A DNA stretch of 56,303 nt from DASRQK01 sp964401685 (GTDB taxonomy: Bacteria > Bacteroidota > Bacteroidia > Sphingobacteriales > Sphingobacteriaceae). Below the pieces are notes generated by a model, which worked only from the letters and a program-made list of their open reading frames with translations, searched no databases and had not been told where the DNA came from. Position numbers and translations under genes: made by a program. Location of the stretch: positions 1-56,303 of the forward strand of contig CAYNZH010000014.1 of NCBI GenBank assembly GCA_964401685.1. Reading direction: 5' to 3'. Within the stretch, counting starts at the first letter, position 1. Each line of letters opens with the position of its first letter. Below, piece after piece: positions 1 through 9,178 of the stretch.

Positions 1-22
1 ACGCAACATCAGCAAAGATTGT

Positions 23-56
23 AAAAAAAAGGTCATCTCCCCGAAGAAAGATGACC
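23..56 (-). terminator. Rho-independent terminator of the bacilliredoxin gene
   Basis: An eight-base perfect inverted repeat (GGTCATCT at 31-38, AGATGACC at 49-56) with a ten-base loop is followed, on the minus strand, by an eight-base T run (23-30). It lies 27 bases beyond the stop of the minus-strand bacilliredoxin gene, so it is placed to end that transcript. Confidence 0.85.
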
Positions 57-82
57 TCCTAAAACCTAAAAGTATAATGAAA

Positions 83-493
83 TTAACAATATTCGTTGAA
101 CGCAGCGACCAGGTTGTCAGCAATCATATGTGCTGGGCGCCCTTCGATCTGGTGGCGCTCGATCATATGGACAAGCTTGCCATCTTTGAATAGGGCCATC
201 GCAGGTGATGACGGAGGATAGGGCAAGGTGTATTCGCGTACTTTGTCGACGGCGTCTTTTTCCATGCCCGCAAAGACAGTAACGATTTTATTAGGATGCT
301 TGTCGTTTTGAACGGCGGCTTTTGCGGCTGGTCTTGCATTCGCGGCGGCGCAACCGCACACTGAGTTGACAACGACGAAGACGGTGCCCTCTTGTTTGAT
401 GGCCTGATCGACTTCTTCGGGCGTTTTCAATTCTTCAAAACCTACAGTGGTCAATTCCTTGCGCATTGGTTCTACTAGGTATTCGGGGTACAT
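83..493 (-). CDS. BrxA/BrxB family bacilliredoxin (YphP/YqiW family)
   Basis: A 136-residue thioredoxin-fold protein of the bacilliredoxin family. In Firmicutes these remove bacillithiol from S-bacillithiolated proteins; many Bacteroidota carry the family. The N-terminal MYPEYLVEPMRKEL and the CGC redox motif (Cys46-Gly47-Cys48, in SVCGCAAANARP) are the family hallmarks, and the length is normal. It has its own TAnnTTTG promoter and a terminator, so it appears monocistronic. A further cysteine is the very last residue (Cys136). The family call is firm. The in vivo thiol substrate is inferred, because no bacillithiol synthesis gene is visible here. Confidence 0.93.
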   Translation of the reverse strand: MYPEYLVEPMRKELTTVGFEELKTPEEVDQAIKQEGTVFVVVNSVCGCAAANARPAAKAAVQNDKHPNKIVTVFAGMEKDAVDKVREYTLPYPPSSPAMALFKDGKLVHMIERHQIEGRPAHMIADNLVAAFNEYC

Positions 494-531
494 GATTTCC
501 TTTCTTTTTGTTTACGATTAAAAATTATTTA

Positions 532-562
532 CAAATATACTATATCCTGCTCTATGCGTCAA
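532..562 (-). promoter_or_regulatory. Bacteroidota-type promoter of the bacilliredoxin gene
   Basis: Minus-strand TATATTTG (539-532) matches the TAnnTTTG -7 box of the Bacteroidota primary sigma factor. A TTG (562-560) lies 20 bases upstream as a -33 element. The implied leader to the ATG at 493 is roughly 33 bases. Confidence 0.6.
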
Positions 563-612
563 CCCTGGATTATGGATTGAATGTCAGAATATAGGCTCTG
601 CGAAGGTGCTTG

Positions 613-643
613 TTGGAAATAAACGCTAAATGTGGTAATTTTG
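613..643 (+). promoter_or_regulatory. Bacteroidota-type promoter of ahcY
   Basis: TAATTTTG (636-643) fits TAnnTTTG, with TTG (613-615) 20 bases upstream. It is divergent from the bacilliredoxin promoter and leaves a leader of about 33 bases before the ahcY ATG. Confidence 0.6.
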
Positions 644-681
644 TATCATAATTGGTGAACACAGTATAAAAATCGAACGAT

Positions 682-1998
682 ATGCCATCATTGGACACAA
701 AATATATCCCGTATAAGGTCAAAGACATTTCCTTAGCTGAATGGGGGCGAAAAGAGATTGCATTGGCTGAAGCCGAAATGCCGGGTCTGATGGCTCTGCG
801 AGAAGAGTTCGGTGCGAGCAAGCCTCTTGCCGGAAGCAGGATTGCAGGTTGCCTGCACATGACCATCCAAACGGCGGTGCTGATCGAAACGCTGGTCGAG
901 CTCGGGGCTGAAGTGACTTGGTCTTCCTGCAATATTTTTTCTACGCAGGATCATGCTGCGGCGGCGATTGCAGCCAAGGGTATTTCGGTGTATGCCTGGA
1001 AAGGCCTTACTGAGGAAGAATTTGACTGGTGTATCGAACAGACTCTGTTTTTTGGCGAAGAGCGCAAGCCTCTGACCTTGATTCTGGACGATGGTGGTGA
1101 TCTTACCAATATGGTTCTGGACCGGTTCCCGGAACTGGTTCCTGGGATCAAGGGCCTGTCGGAGGAGACAACTACTGGCGTGCATCGCTTGTATGAGCGG
1201 ATGAAGAACGGAACCTTGACTATGCCGGCGATCAATGTCAACGACTCGGTGACGAAGTCCAAGTTTGACAACAAATACGGTTGCCGCGAATCATTGGTGG
1301 ACGGGATCAGACGGGCAACGGATTTGATGCTGGCAGGCAAGGTGGCTGCGGTCGCAGGGTATGGAGACGTGGGCAAGGGGTCGGCTGAGTCCCTAAGAAA
1401 CGCGGGGGTCCGTGTGATCATCTCGGAAATCGATCCTATATGTGCTTTGCAAGCTGCTATGGAGGGATTTGAGGTCAAAAAATTTGCCAATGCAGTTTCA
1501 GAGGCGGACATCATCGTGACAGCAACCGGCAACCGGGACATCGTGCGCGGCGAGCATTTCGAAAAAATGAAGGACAAAGCGGTGGTATGCAATATCGGGC
1601 ATTTTGACAATGAAATCGATGTTGCCTGGCTCAACAAGAATTATGGCGACACGAAAGTCGAAATCAAACCGCAGGTAGACAAATATACAATTGGTGATAA
1701 GGATATTATTCTCCTGGCCGAAGGCAGACTGGTCAATCTGGGCTGCGCAACAGGACATCCTTCTTTTGTGATGAGTGCGTCATTTACCAATCAGGTGCTG
1801 GCACAACTGGAACTCTGGACCAATAGGGACGCCTACGAAAACAAGGTATATACCCTGCCCAAGCGTCTGGACGAAAAGGTGGCGAGATTGCATCTGGCCA
1901 AAATCAACGTGGAGCTGGATGTGCTGGACCCGCATCAGGCCGAATATATCGCGGTCCCGGTCGACGGACCATATAAGTCTGAACAATATCGCTACTAG
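682..1998 (+). CDS. ahcY: S-adenosylhomocysteinase
   Basis: A 438-residue NAD-dependent enzyme that hydrolyses S-adenosylhomocysteine to adenosine and homocysteine, closing the methyl cycle in the cytoplasm. The N-terminal substrate domain carries HMTIQTAVLIETL and a WSSCNIFSTQDHAAAAI stretch. The NAD-binding Rossmann motif GYGDVGKG starts at residue 226, and the C terminus ends in the family's YRY after a conserved lysine. Length is normal for the bacterial form. The start at 682 is supported by the promoter upstream and the family's N-terminal length. The last codon overlaps the convergent atpZ stop. Only the start is in any doubt. Confidence 0.98.
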   Translation: MPSLDTKYIPYKVKDISLAEWGRKEIALAEAEMPGLMALREEFGASKPLAGSRIAGCLHMTIQTAVLIETLVELGAEVTWSSCNIFSTQDHAAAAIAAKGISVYAWKGLTEEEFDWCIEQTLFFGEERKPLTLILDDGGDLTNMVLDRFPELVPGIKGLSEETTTGVHRLYERMKNGTLTMPAINVNDSVTKSKFDNKYGCRESLVDGIRRATDLMLAGKVAAVAGYGDVGKGSAESLRNAGVRVIISEIDPICALQAAMEGFEVKKFANAVSEADIIVTATGNRDIVRGEHFEKMKDKAVVCNIGHFDNEIDVAWLNKNYGDTKVEIKPQVDKYTIGDKDIILLAEGRLVNLGCATGHPSFVMSASFTNQVLAQLELWTNRDAYENKVYTLPKRLDEKVARLHLAKINVELDVLDPHQAEYIAVPVDGPYKSEQYRY

Positions 1999-2243
1999 TC
2001 GTCGCGCCCTTTGTCAGGACGTCTCCCGATGACCATTTTGATGGTGGTGTAAATACTGATGCAGACGCCGATCAACGCTAAAATCGCAGTCCAAATAGGC
2101 TGTGAACTGCCCGTGGACTGGTCCAGATAATGTCCGGCAAAGGTAAAAGCGCCGATTATGGCGATCATCTGGAAGCCTATGCCTGAGTAAACGGCATAAT
2201 TACCCCATCTTCCGCGACCTTGCTTTTCTTCAGGTACTTTCAT
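1995..2243 (-). CDS. atpZ: AtpZ/AtpI family membrane protein
   Basis: An 82-residue protein with two membrane segments (about residues 20-40 and 48-70), a charged N terminus with the family motif GRGRWGNYAVYSGIGFQM, and a basic C terminus. AtpZ proteins accompany F-type ATP synthase operons and have been proposed to work with AtpI in c-ring assembly or divalent-cation uptake. Here the gene stands alone: the next gene in its direction is ahcY on the opposite strand, and no ATP synthase subunit is in the window. Its stop codon shares the CTAG at 1995-1998 with the ahcY stop. The family call is good and the role is inferred from the family. Confidence 0.82.
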   Translation of the reverse strand: MKVPEEKQGRGRWGNYAVYSGIGFQMIAIIGAFTFAGHYLDQSTGSSQPIWTAILALIGVCISIYTTIKMVIGRRPDKGRDD

Positions 2244-2306
2244 GTTTTTTGGATTTTACGCCGGGTAAAGATAAGGATTCCGAATTTATTTGTAATTTAG
2301 AATTTA

Positions 2307-2341
2307 TTTGGCTCATAATATGAGGGCGAATAGTAAATTTG
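2307..2341 (+). promoter_or_regulatory. Bacteroidota-type promoter of the sprE–pbp1A–uvrC operon
   Basis: TAAATTTG (2334-2341) fits TAnnTTTG and TTTG (2307-2310) lies 23 bases upstream. Transcription would start near 2345, which supports a start codon close to the TTG at 2368. Confidence 0.5.
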
Positions 2342-2367
2342 TAAGCTTTAAAGAATAAAAACAAATT

Positions 2368-5088
2368 TTGGCTGGTGTGAGAGTTAGATTTCTGTTATTG
2401 AGCGTCTTCAGCATGGTGCTCCTTTCGTGCGCATCCAAGAAAGTGCAGGAGAGGCCGAGGTACGATGTGATGGACAATCTCACTTCCAAATATAACATTC
2501 TCTATCACGGGAAAAAGCTCATCCGGGAGACCGAGGAGGCTGACCGGCAAAGTTATGTGATGGATTTTGGGGATCACTTGCCTATTTTCATTGAACCTCT
2601 AGCTCCCAGTACTTCTCAACAGGTTCTCCTGGACTCGGTAATTGGCAAAGCAAATCGCATTATCAATGATAAAAGCGAGGGAAAACATGTCAGGGATGCT
2701 TACTTTTTACTGGGCCGGGCCAACTATCTAAAGGGAAACTATTTTCTTGCGGCCGAATACTTCGATTACTTGGCGACGGCTTTCGGACAGGATGCAAAAT
2801 ACCGACAGCTCGGACTGCTTTGGCAGGCTCGTGCACTCGGTCAGCTGGGAAATTTGTCCCAATCCGGCAGATTACTGGATTCTGTTTTCAAGGATCTGGG
2901 ATCGTATAAAAAGATTCAGGGGCTTGCTTTTGCTGTGCGAGCCGATCACCAGCGGATGATTGGAAATCTAGGCCAGGCAGCATCCATGCTGGACGAGGCT
3001 GTCTCTCTCCGAGGAAACAAAAAAGATAAGCACAGGTGGCGCTTTATTGTCGCGCAATACGTACAGGATCTGGGCTACAACGAGGAAGCGGTCCGGCGTT
3101 TCAAAAGGGTTGCTCGGGCCAATGTTCCCTACGAATTGAGTTTTGAGGCGCAGTTGAGAGCTGCTTTCCTTGCCGCGGATCCTACCCAGGGTCAGGACCG
3201 GATCAGGGCTTTCCGACGCATGCTCAGGGACGGTAAAAACAAGGATTTCAAAGACCAGATTGAATACCATCTGGCGCGGCACTACCTCGATATGGGTCTG
3301 GAGGAAGAGGGTTTGAGGCATTTTGCCAAATCCCTGGGTCATGCCACTCAAAACCGTCTACAAACCGCTAAAACCTACCTTGCACTCGGGGATTTTCACC
3401 TGAATCGGCGAAATTTCGAGGACGCCAAATTGTATTTTGACAGTGCAGCGATGTTTCTGCCCGCTAACTTTATCGATAGGGATGGAACCCGCAAACGGCT
3501 GGCACATGTGGGTGAGCTCATTCAAAATTTTCAGACAATCGCACGGCAAGACACACTCCTATTTCTCGCCTCCCTCAACGAAGCAGACCGGCAATCTCTG
3601 GTCGATAGTTTTATACGGAGGGATTATCAGCTGTTGGTGGAAAAACAACAAAACGCACCTTCTGCACCCAAAAGACGAGCGGCGACTGAGACTGCGATTT
3701 CACCCTTTGAGCGGGTGGACGCCTTCTCTGACAGTGAAGCGTACGCAGACAATCGCTTTTACTTCAACAACCCGGATGCATTGGGAATGGGGATGGCCGG
3801 TTTTAAACGAAAATGGGGCACGCGGGCACTCACGGATAATTGGCGCTTTTCCGCTGACGCGGAGATGACTCTCTCGGACGGCAACGCTCAAACGTCGGAA
3901 CCCCGTATGCAGGAGAAATTGGCATCCCAAAACCCGGTCACACTACCAGAATTGGACGTTTTTGCTGAGCAATACCGTGAAAATCTGCTCGCGGATCTTC
4001 CCCTCGGNNNNNNNNNNNNNNNNNNNNNNNNNNNNNNNNNNNNNNNNNNNNNNNNNNNNNNNNNNNNNNNNNNNNNNNNNNNNNNNNNNNNNNNNNNNNN
4101 NNNNNNNGAGTTTCCTGAATCGCCCTTTGCCCGAATACTGGAAAATCCTCGGTATTTTGAGGAGTTGGAAGCTGAAAAAGGCCAACTGAATGTGACTTAC
4201 GAGCGAGTTTATCAGCTATACGCCAATGCCGAGTTTGAGGAGGTGATCGCAGAGGTTGACCGTGTACTGCATCACTATGAGGGATCGCAATCAAGCGTGT
4301 TGCCTCAACTTGCTTATCTGAAATCACTAGCTATAGGGAAAACCGCGGATTTGTCGAGCTTTGTCGGCGCACTTGAAGCTATAAAAGGGCAATTCCCGAT
4401 GGACGAGCTCATTACTCCGCTGGTCGTTCAGCATTTGCGCTACATAGATGAACATTCGATAGATTTCCAGGAAAGAGAATTTGCGCTCGTGGGTCTGGAT
4501 TCCAGTAAAAATGCATTTTTCGACGAACCGCGACTGACGCCTTGGCCAGCGCTGCTTATCAGAAGTCGAAATCTCCCTGAAAGAGAACGCTCGACCTCGC
4601 AGCATAGCTTGTCTGAGGCCGCAGGACTCGTGTCCTCTGGCGTGATCTCGAGCGCGCAACAGATCAGCGAAAGGCAAATTTCCTCATCAGTGGCGGTTGA
4701 AGAGGCACCCACGTCCCAACCGACGGAGGGGGCATTTGCTGAAGAGGATACGTACTACTTTGTCATCCATGTGCTTCACCCCTCGGTCAACCTCGCGCCA
4801 TCGCGCTTCGGAATAGGACAATTCAATAGGACACGACACGCAGCGGCAGGGCTTTCGCACCAACTAAAAGTCATAGAAGACGAAAGTCAGCTCATATACA
4901 TAGGTCCGTTCAATCGCTTTTCGAGCGTCAAAGCCTATGAAAAGGAAATCTTGCCCCTGTTGGCAGACGTGATGAAAATCCCGGCTGACTATTACCAGTC
5001 TTTTGCTATCACAGAATCACAATTTGGCACGTTATCTGATTTTGATAGTATCGATAAATACGTTATATTCTATCAACAGCAGCCCTAA
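2368..5088 (+). CDS. sprE: TPR lipoprotein of the SprE/PorW family (type IX secretion and gliding)
   Basis: A large lipoprotein with tetratricopeptide repeats. SprE (Flavobacterium) and PorW (Porphyromonas) are outer-membrane-associated components needed for the type IX secretion system. A lipoprotein signal peptide ends at LLSC with Cys21. Repeat-rich helices span about residues 90-420, and a C-terminal domain (about 790-906) has the family-like pattern ending in an FNRF segment and a YVIFYQQQP end. The start is a TTG; a GTG at 2377 is an alternative, and no ATG precedes the signal peptide. The gene is interrupted by 100 N at 4008-4107, so about 872 residues are seen and true length is unknown. 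It leads a probable operon with PBP1A (24 bases downstream) and uvrC. The assignment rests on domain layout and C-terminal resemblance. Confidence 0.72.
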   Translation: MAGVRVRFLLLSVFSMVLLSCASKKVQERPRYDVMDNLTSKYNILYHGKKLIRETEEADRQSYVMDFGDHLPIFIEPLAPSTSQQVLLDSVIGKANRIINDKSEGKHVRDAYFLLGRANYLKGNYFLAAEYFDYLATAFGQDAKYRQLGLLWQARALGQLGNLSQSGRLLDSVFKDLGSYKKIQGLAFAVRADHQRMIGNLGQAASMLDEAVSLRGNKKDKHRWRFIVAQYVQDLGYNEEAVRRFKRVARANVPYELSFEAQLRAAFLAADPTQGQDRIRAFRRMLRDGKNKDFKDQIEYHLARHYLDMGLEEEGLRHFAKSLGHATQNRLQTAKTYLALGDFHLNRRNFEDAKLYFDSAAMFLPANFIDRDGTRKRLAHVGELIQNFQTIARQDTLLFLASLNEADRQSLVDSFIRRDYQLLVEKQQNAPSAPKRRAATETAISPFERVDAFSDSEAYADNRFYFNNPDALGMGMAGFKRKWGTRALTDNWRFSADAEMTLSDGNAQTSEPRMQEKLASQNPVTLPELDVFAEQYRENLLADLPLXXXXXXXXXXXXXXXXXXXXXXXXXXXXXXXXXXEFPESPFARILENPRYFEELEAEKGQLNVTYERVYQLYANAEFEEVIAEVDRVLHHYEGSQSSVLPQLAYLKSLAIGKTADLSSFVGALEAIKGQFPMDELITPLVVQHLRYIDEHSIDFQEREFALVGLDSSKNAFFDEPRLTPWPALLIRSRNLPERERSTSQHSLSEAAGLVSSGVISSAQQISERQISSSVAVEEAPTSQPTEGAFAEEDTYYFVIHVLHPSVNLAPSRFGIGQFNRTRHAAAGLSHQLKVIEDESQLIYIGPFNRFSSVKAYEKEILPLLADVMKIPADYYQSFAITESQFGTLSDFDSIDKYVIFYQQQP
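4008..4107. other. 100-N gap inside sprE
   Basis: Exactly 100 N. On the coding side it starts after the first two bases of a GGN codon (4006-4007) and coding resumes exactly on a codon boundary at 4108. The true missing length cannot be read from the sequence. Confidence 0.99.
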
Positions 5089-5112
5089 AGACACTATATC
5101 TTTCATAAAACA

Positions 5113-7368
5113 ATGAAACGACAGAAAAAAAACGAGAATAAACTGACCCAGGCGGACATTAAGAGGTACACGAAAAACCTGTGGCTATTGTTGATTGTGG
5201 CCATGGCGGCCGGCTTTCTCTTCATCTTCAGCGTGAGACTCGGGCTTTTTGGTCCCCTGCCTACATTTCAGGACCTGGAAAACCCCAAAAGCAATCTGGC
5301 GACGGAAGTTGTATCGGCGGACGGGATAGTCTTGGGCACCTATTTCGTACAAAACCGGTCCAATGTCCGCTACGAGGAACTCTCGCCAAACCTGATTCAT
5401 GCACTGGTGTCAACCGAAGATAAACGTTTCTACAGGCATTCGGGAATAGACTTTCGCCGGACTTTCTCTATCATATTTTACAATTTGGTGGGGAAAAAGC
5501 AGGGTGCCAGTACCATCACTCAGCAGCTGGCCTTGAATCTCTTTTCAGAAGGGCGGGCGCGCAGCACCGGTAAGCGTATCATTCAGAAATTTCAGGAATG
5601 GGTGACCGCTGTCCGTCTGGAACGCAACTACACGAAAGAAGAAATCATCACGATGTATTTCAACACCGTGGATTTTGGTGCGTATAACACTTTTGGCATT
5701 AAATCAGCGGCAAGGACCTACTTTAATACGACTCCAGACCAGCTCACCGCTGAGCAGGCAGCACTTCTGGTCGGAATGCTTAAAGGACCAGGAATGTACT
5801 CTCCGGTAAACTATCCCGAAAGAGCAATAGCGCGGAGGAATACCGTGCTCAACAACATGCGCCGTGAAGGGTTTATCTCTAGAGATGCGTATGAAGCGCA
5901 CCGTGAAGAACCCCTGGGCCTGAAACTGAGGATCGCCACCTACGGCGAAGGATTGGCCCCGTATTTCAGAGCAGTTTTGAAGCAAGATGTCAACAATATA
6001 CTGAGAGAACGCTCCATCACCAAGGCTGATGGCAGTGCTTATGACCTGGACAGGGATGGCTTGCGCATCTACACCACCCTTGATTCTCGCATGCAAAAAC
6101 ATGCGGAAGACGCTCAGAAAGAGTGGATGAAAACGGTACAGGCGTCGTTTGACCGGCAATGGAGAAATCGGGATGCATTTACAGGAGATAAAAAGAGGCT
6201 GCTGGAAACAGGAATGAAGAGATCCGACCGCTACCGCGAACTGAAAAGAGATGGCAAAACGGAAGCGGAGATTTTGGAAAACTTTGATGTACCTGTCCCG
6301 ATGAGCATCTTTACCTGGGAGGGAAATGTCGATACGGTGATGTCACCGATGGACTCGATCCGATACAATAAACTGATCTTGAGAAATGCCATGATGTCCA
6401 TGGAGCCTCAGACGGGATACGTGCGCGCCTGGGTCGGGGGCATCAACTTTGAACACTATAAATACGATCAGGTCAAGATGGGGACCCGCCAGGTCGGATC
6501 CACAGCTAAGCCCTTTACCTACGCAGTCGCCGTGGACAACGGGTACTACTCGCCCTGCCACCAGATTCCAAACGTGCCGATCGTGATAAACGAAGGTACG
6601 GCCAGCGAATGGATCCCCCGAGGGGAAAACAAAATAGGAACCAGAGTGACTATACGCCAGGCGATGGCCAACTCTCAAAACTACGCGACAGCGTATATGA
6701 TCAACGAGGTCGGTGCCAGGCCGGTTGCCGAGCTGACCAAAAAAATGGGTATCACTTCGCCGGTTCCTGAATATCCCTCTATCGCGCTCGGTGCGTATGA
6801 AGCCTCGGTGTATGACATGGTAGGAGCGTATTCTGCCTTTGTAAATCACGGCGTCTGGACAGAACCTGTATATATTTTACGGATTGAAGATAAAAACGGC
6901 ACGCCGATCTACGAGCACGCACCCAAGGTAGTAAAAGTGCTGAATAGTGAAAGTGCGTATATTATGGTCGATATGCTACAGGCGGTCGTCAATAACGGTA
7001 CAGCAGGTCGTCTACGCTGGGCGTATGGGCTGGACAAGCCTCTTGGCGGCAAAACAGGTACGACCAATGACAATGCCGATGCATGGTTTATAGGTGTGAC
7101 CCCGCATCTGGTGAGCGGCGTATGGACTGGGGCCGAAGACCGGGGGATAAGTTTCGATTCTATGGCCGAAGGCCAGGGTGCACGTGCCGCCCTGCCTGTT
7201 TTTGGTTTATTTATGCAAAAGGTCTACGCCGATCCTGCCCTGGCGCACTATGGAGAAGGCAATTTTGAACTGCCTGAAGGCGGCCTCACCCGCGAGCTGG
7301 ACTGCAGCAAATACCAGCAGTTTGTAGAACCGGAGGAACCCCGGCTCATAGACCGACTTGGTTTCTAG
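5113..7368 (+). CDS. Penicillin-binding protein 1A (bifunctional transglycosylase/transpeptidase)
   Basis: A 751-residue class A PBP that polymerises and cross-links peptidoglycan at the outer face of the inner membrane. One N-terminal membrane segment (about residues 23-45) anchors it. The GT51 domain has catalytic Glu102 in STEDKRFYRH, followed by GASTITQQLALN and the RKxxE-like helix. The transpeptidase domain has Ser463-Thr-Ala-Lys466, Ser521-Gln-Asn and Lys647-Thr-Gly-Thr, so all three penicillin-binding motifs are intact. Start ATG 5113 lies 24 bases after sprE and the stop is five bases before uvrC, so the three are probably co-transcribed. The linkage to uvrC looks organisational only. 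Confidence 0.96.
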   Translation: MKRQKKNENKLTQADIKRYTKNLWLLLIVAMAAGFLFIFSVRLGLFGPLPTFQDLENPKSNLATEVVSADGIVLGTYFVQNRSNVRYEELSPNLIHALVSTEDKRFYRHSGIDFRRTFSIIFYNLVGKKQGASTITQQLALNLFSEGRARSTGKRIIQKFQEWVTAVRLERNYTKEEIITMYFNTVDFGAYNTFGIKSAARTYFNTTPDQLTAEQAALLVGMLKGPGMYSPVNYPERAIARRNTVLNNMRREGFISRDAYEAHREEPLGLKLRIATYGEGLAPYFRAVLKQDVNNILRERSITKADGSAYDLDRDGLRIYTTLDSRMQKHAEDAQKEWMKTVQASFDRQWRNRDAFTGDKKRLLETGMKRSDRYRELKRDGKTEAEILENFDVPVPMSIFTWEGNVDTVMSPMDSIRYNKLILRNAMMSMEPQTGYVRAWVGGINFEHYKYDQVKMGTRQVGSTAKPFTYAVAVDNGYYSPCHQIPNVPIVINEGTASEWIPRGENKIGTRVTIRQAMANSQNYATAYMINEVGARPVAELTKKMGITSPVPEYPSIALGAYEASVYDMVGAYSAFVNHGVWTEPVYILRIEDKNGTPIYEHAPKVVKVLNSESAYIMVDMLQAVVNNGTAGRLRWAYGLDKPLGGKTGTTNDNADAWFIGVTPHLVSGVWTGAEDRGISFDSMAEGQGARAALPVFGLFMQKVYADPALAHYGEGNFELPEGGLTRELDCSKYQQFVEPEEPRLIDRLGF

Positions 7369-7373
7369 AAAAA

Positions 7374-9176
7374 ATGAGTAAATTTGATTACAGGGAAGCG
7401 TTAGCAAAAATACCGCACAAACCAGGGGTCTACCAATACTGGGACGAGGCCGGGAAGTTGCTGTATATAGGCAAGGCCAAGGATCTCAAAAACCGGGTTG
7501 GATCGTATTTTCTCAATGAAAACCAGCTCAACGCCAAAACGCGAGTTCTGGTGAGAAAGATTCGTGCGATCACCTTTACCCTGGTGGACACCGAAATCGA
7601 TGCCTGGCTACTGGAAAACAGTCTGATCAAGAAACACCAGCCTCGGTATAACGTGCTGCTCAAGGATGACAAAACCTACCCTTGGATTGTCATCAAAAAT
7701 GAGCGTTTCCCGAGGATTTTCCCGACGCGCAAGGTCATCAAAGACGGATCGAAGTATTTTGGCCCCTACGCCTCGGTCAGCATGATGCATGCCATCATGG
7801 ACACGATCCGCGAAATCTATCCACTTCGTACCTGTAACCTTGCACTCACACCTGAGAACATACAAAGTGGCAAATTCAGGGTCTGTCTGGAGTATCAAAT
7901 CGGCAACTGCAAAGGGCCGTGCGAGGGCTATGAAAATGAAGCCGAATACGAAAAGAAACTGGACGAGATCCGGGATATACTTAACGGCAAAATCAGCGGT
8001 GTCATCCGGCGAATCAAGGGGCAGATGGAAGAAGAGGTGGTCAAAATGAATTTTGAAGCTGCACAAGAGCTGAAAAATAAACTAGATCTCCTGTCGAAAT
8101 ACCAGAGCAAATCTACCGTGGTGAGCACGTCTATCACCAATCTGGATGTGTTCAATATTGCGTCCGAAGGCTCCTATGCCTTTGTTAATTTCTTGAAAAT
8201 TATGAACGGAACAATCATTCAGACGCAAACCATTGAGCTCAAAAAACGCCTGGACGAAAGCGACGAAGAACTTTTGACCCTGGCCATCCCCGCCATTCGG
8301 GACAAATTTAACAGCACCTCCCGGGAGATCGTCGTTCCTTTCCTCATAGATATTGACTCTGATGAGCTAAAATTTACTGTTCCAAAAGCGGGCGAAAAAA
8401 AGCAGCTTCTCGATTTATCGTTTAAAAACGTCTTCTATTTCAAAAAAGAACGCCTGAATCAATATGAAAAGCTCAACCCTGAAGTGCGGACGGAGCGTCT
8501 GCTCCAGAAGATGAAGGAAGATCTACGCCTGAATACGCTGCCAAAACATATTGAATGCTTTGACAACTCAAATTTCCAAGGAACGAATCCGGTTTCGGCG
8601 ATGGTTGTCTTTAGGGATGCAAAACCCGCAAAAAAAGAGTACAGGCACTACAATGTAAAGACCGTGCAGGGGCCAGACGACTATGCCACGATGGAGGAAG
8701 TCGTCTACAGGCGGTATAAACGGGTACTTGACGAGGCGAAGTCCCTGCCTCAGCTTATCATTATCGACGGCGGAAAAGGACAGCTGTCCGCAGCGATGAA
8801 GAGCCTGCGACTGCTGGGCATAGAAAACCAGGTCACTGTCATCGGCATTGCAAAGCGTCTCGAAGAGCTGTTTTATCCCGGCGATCCCTACCCTCTTTAT
8901 CTGGACAAAAAATCAGAGACGTTGAAAATCATTCAGCAACTGCGAGATGAAGCACACCGGTTTGGCATTACCTTTCACCGAAACCAGCGCAGTCGCAAAA
9001 CATTCCGGACCGAGCTGGAGGATGTCCCAGGAATTGGAAAGCGGACGGCCGAAAAACTCCTTCTCAACTTCAAATCTGTGAAAAAAATCCGGGAAGCCAA
9101 AGACTCCGAACTCCAGGAAATCCTGAACACCAGGCAACTCGACGCCATCCGAACGCATTTTTCCACTCGCAGTTAA
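7374..9176 (+). CDS. uvrC: Excinuclease ABC subunit C
   Basis: A 600-residue nuclease that makes both incisions in nucleotide excision repair after UvrA/UvrB load on damage. An N-terminal GIY-YIG domain (GVYQY…LLYIGKAKDL, residues 18-40) is followed by a cysteine-containing region, and a UVR/UvrB-contact helix pair lies around 205-240 (MNFEAAQELKNKLDLL). The RNase H-like nuclease domain (CFDNSNFQGTNPVSAMVVF) is near 395, and a C-terminal helix-hairpin-helix (VPGIGKRTAEKLL) near 545. Length is normal. It starts five bases after PBP1A and ends two bases before the convergent parE stop. Confidence 0.98.
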   Translation: MSKFDYREALAKIPHKPGVYQYWDEAGKLLYIGKAKDLKNRVGSYFLNENQLNAKTRVLVRKIRAITFTLVDTEIDAWLLENSLIKKHQPRYNVLLKDDKTYPWIVIKNERFPRIFPTRKVIKDGSKYFGPYASVSMMHAIMDTIREIYPLRTCNLALTPENIQSGKFRVCLEYQIGNCKGPCEGYENEAEYEKKLDEIRDILNGKISGVIRRIKGQMEEEVVKMNFEAAQELKNKLDLLSKYQSKSTVVSTSITNLDVFNIASEGSYAFVNFLKIMNGTIIQTQTIELKKRLDESDEELLTLAIPAIRDKFNSTSREIVVPFLIDIDSDELKFTVPKAGEKKQLLDLSFKNVFYFKKERLNQYEKLNPEVRTERLLQKMKEDLRLNTLPKHIECFDNSNFQGTNPVSAMVVFRDAKPAKKEYRHYNVKTVQGPDDYATMEEVVYRRYKRVLDEAKSLPQLIIIDGGKGQLSAAMKSLRLLGIENQVTVIGIAKRLEELFYPGDPYPLYLDKKSETLKIIQQLRDEAHRFGITFHRNQRSRKTFRTELEDVPGIGKRTAEKLLLNFKSVKKIREAKDSELQEILNTRQLDAIRTHFSTRS

Positions 9177-9178
9177 GT

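Noticed and set aside
951..1637. A 228-codon open frame antisense to ahcY
   Set aside because: It is fully inside a firmly identified gene, has no domain pattern, and is a codon-bias shadow.
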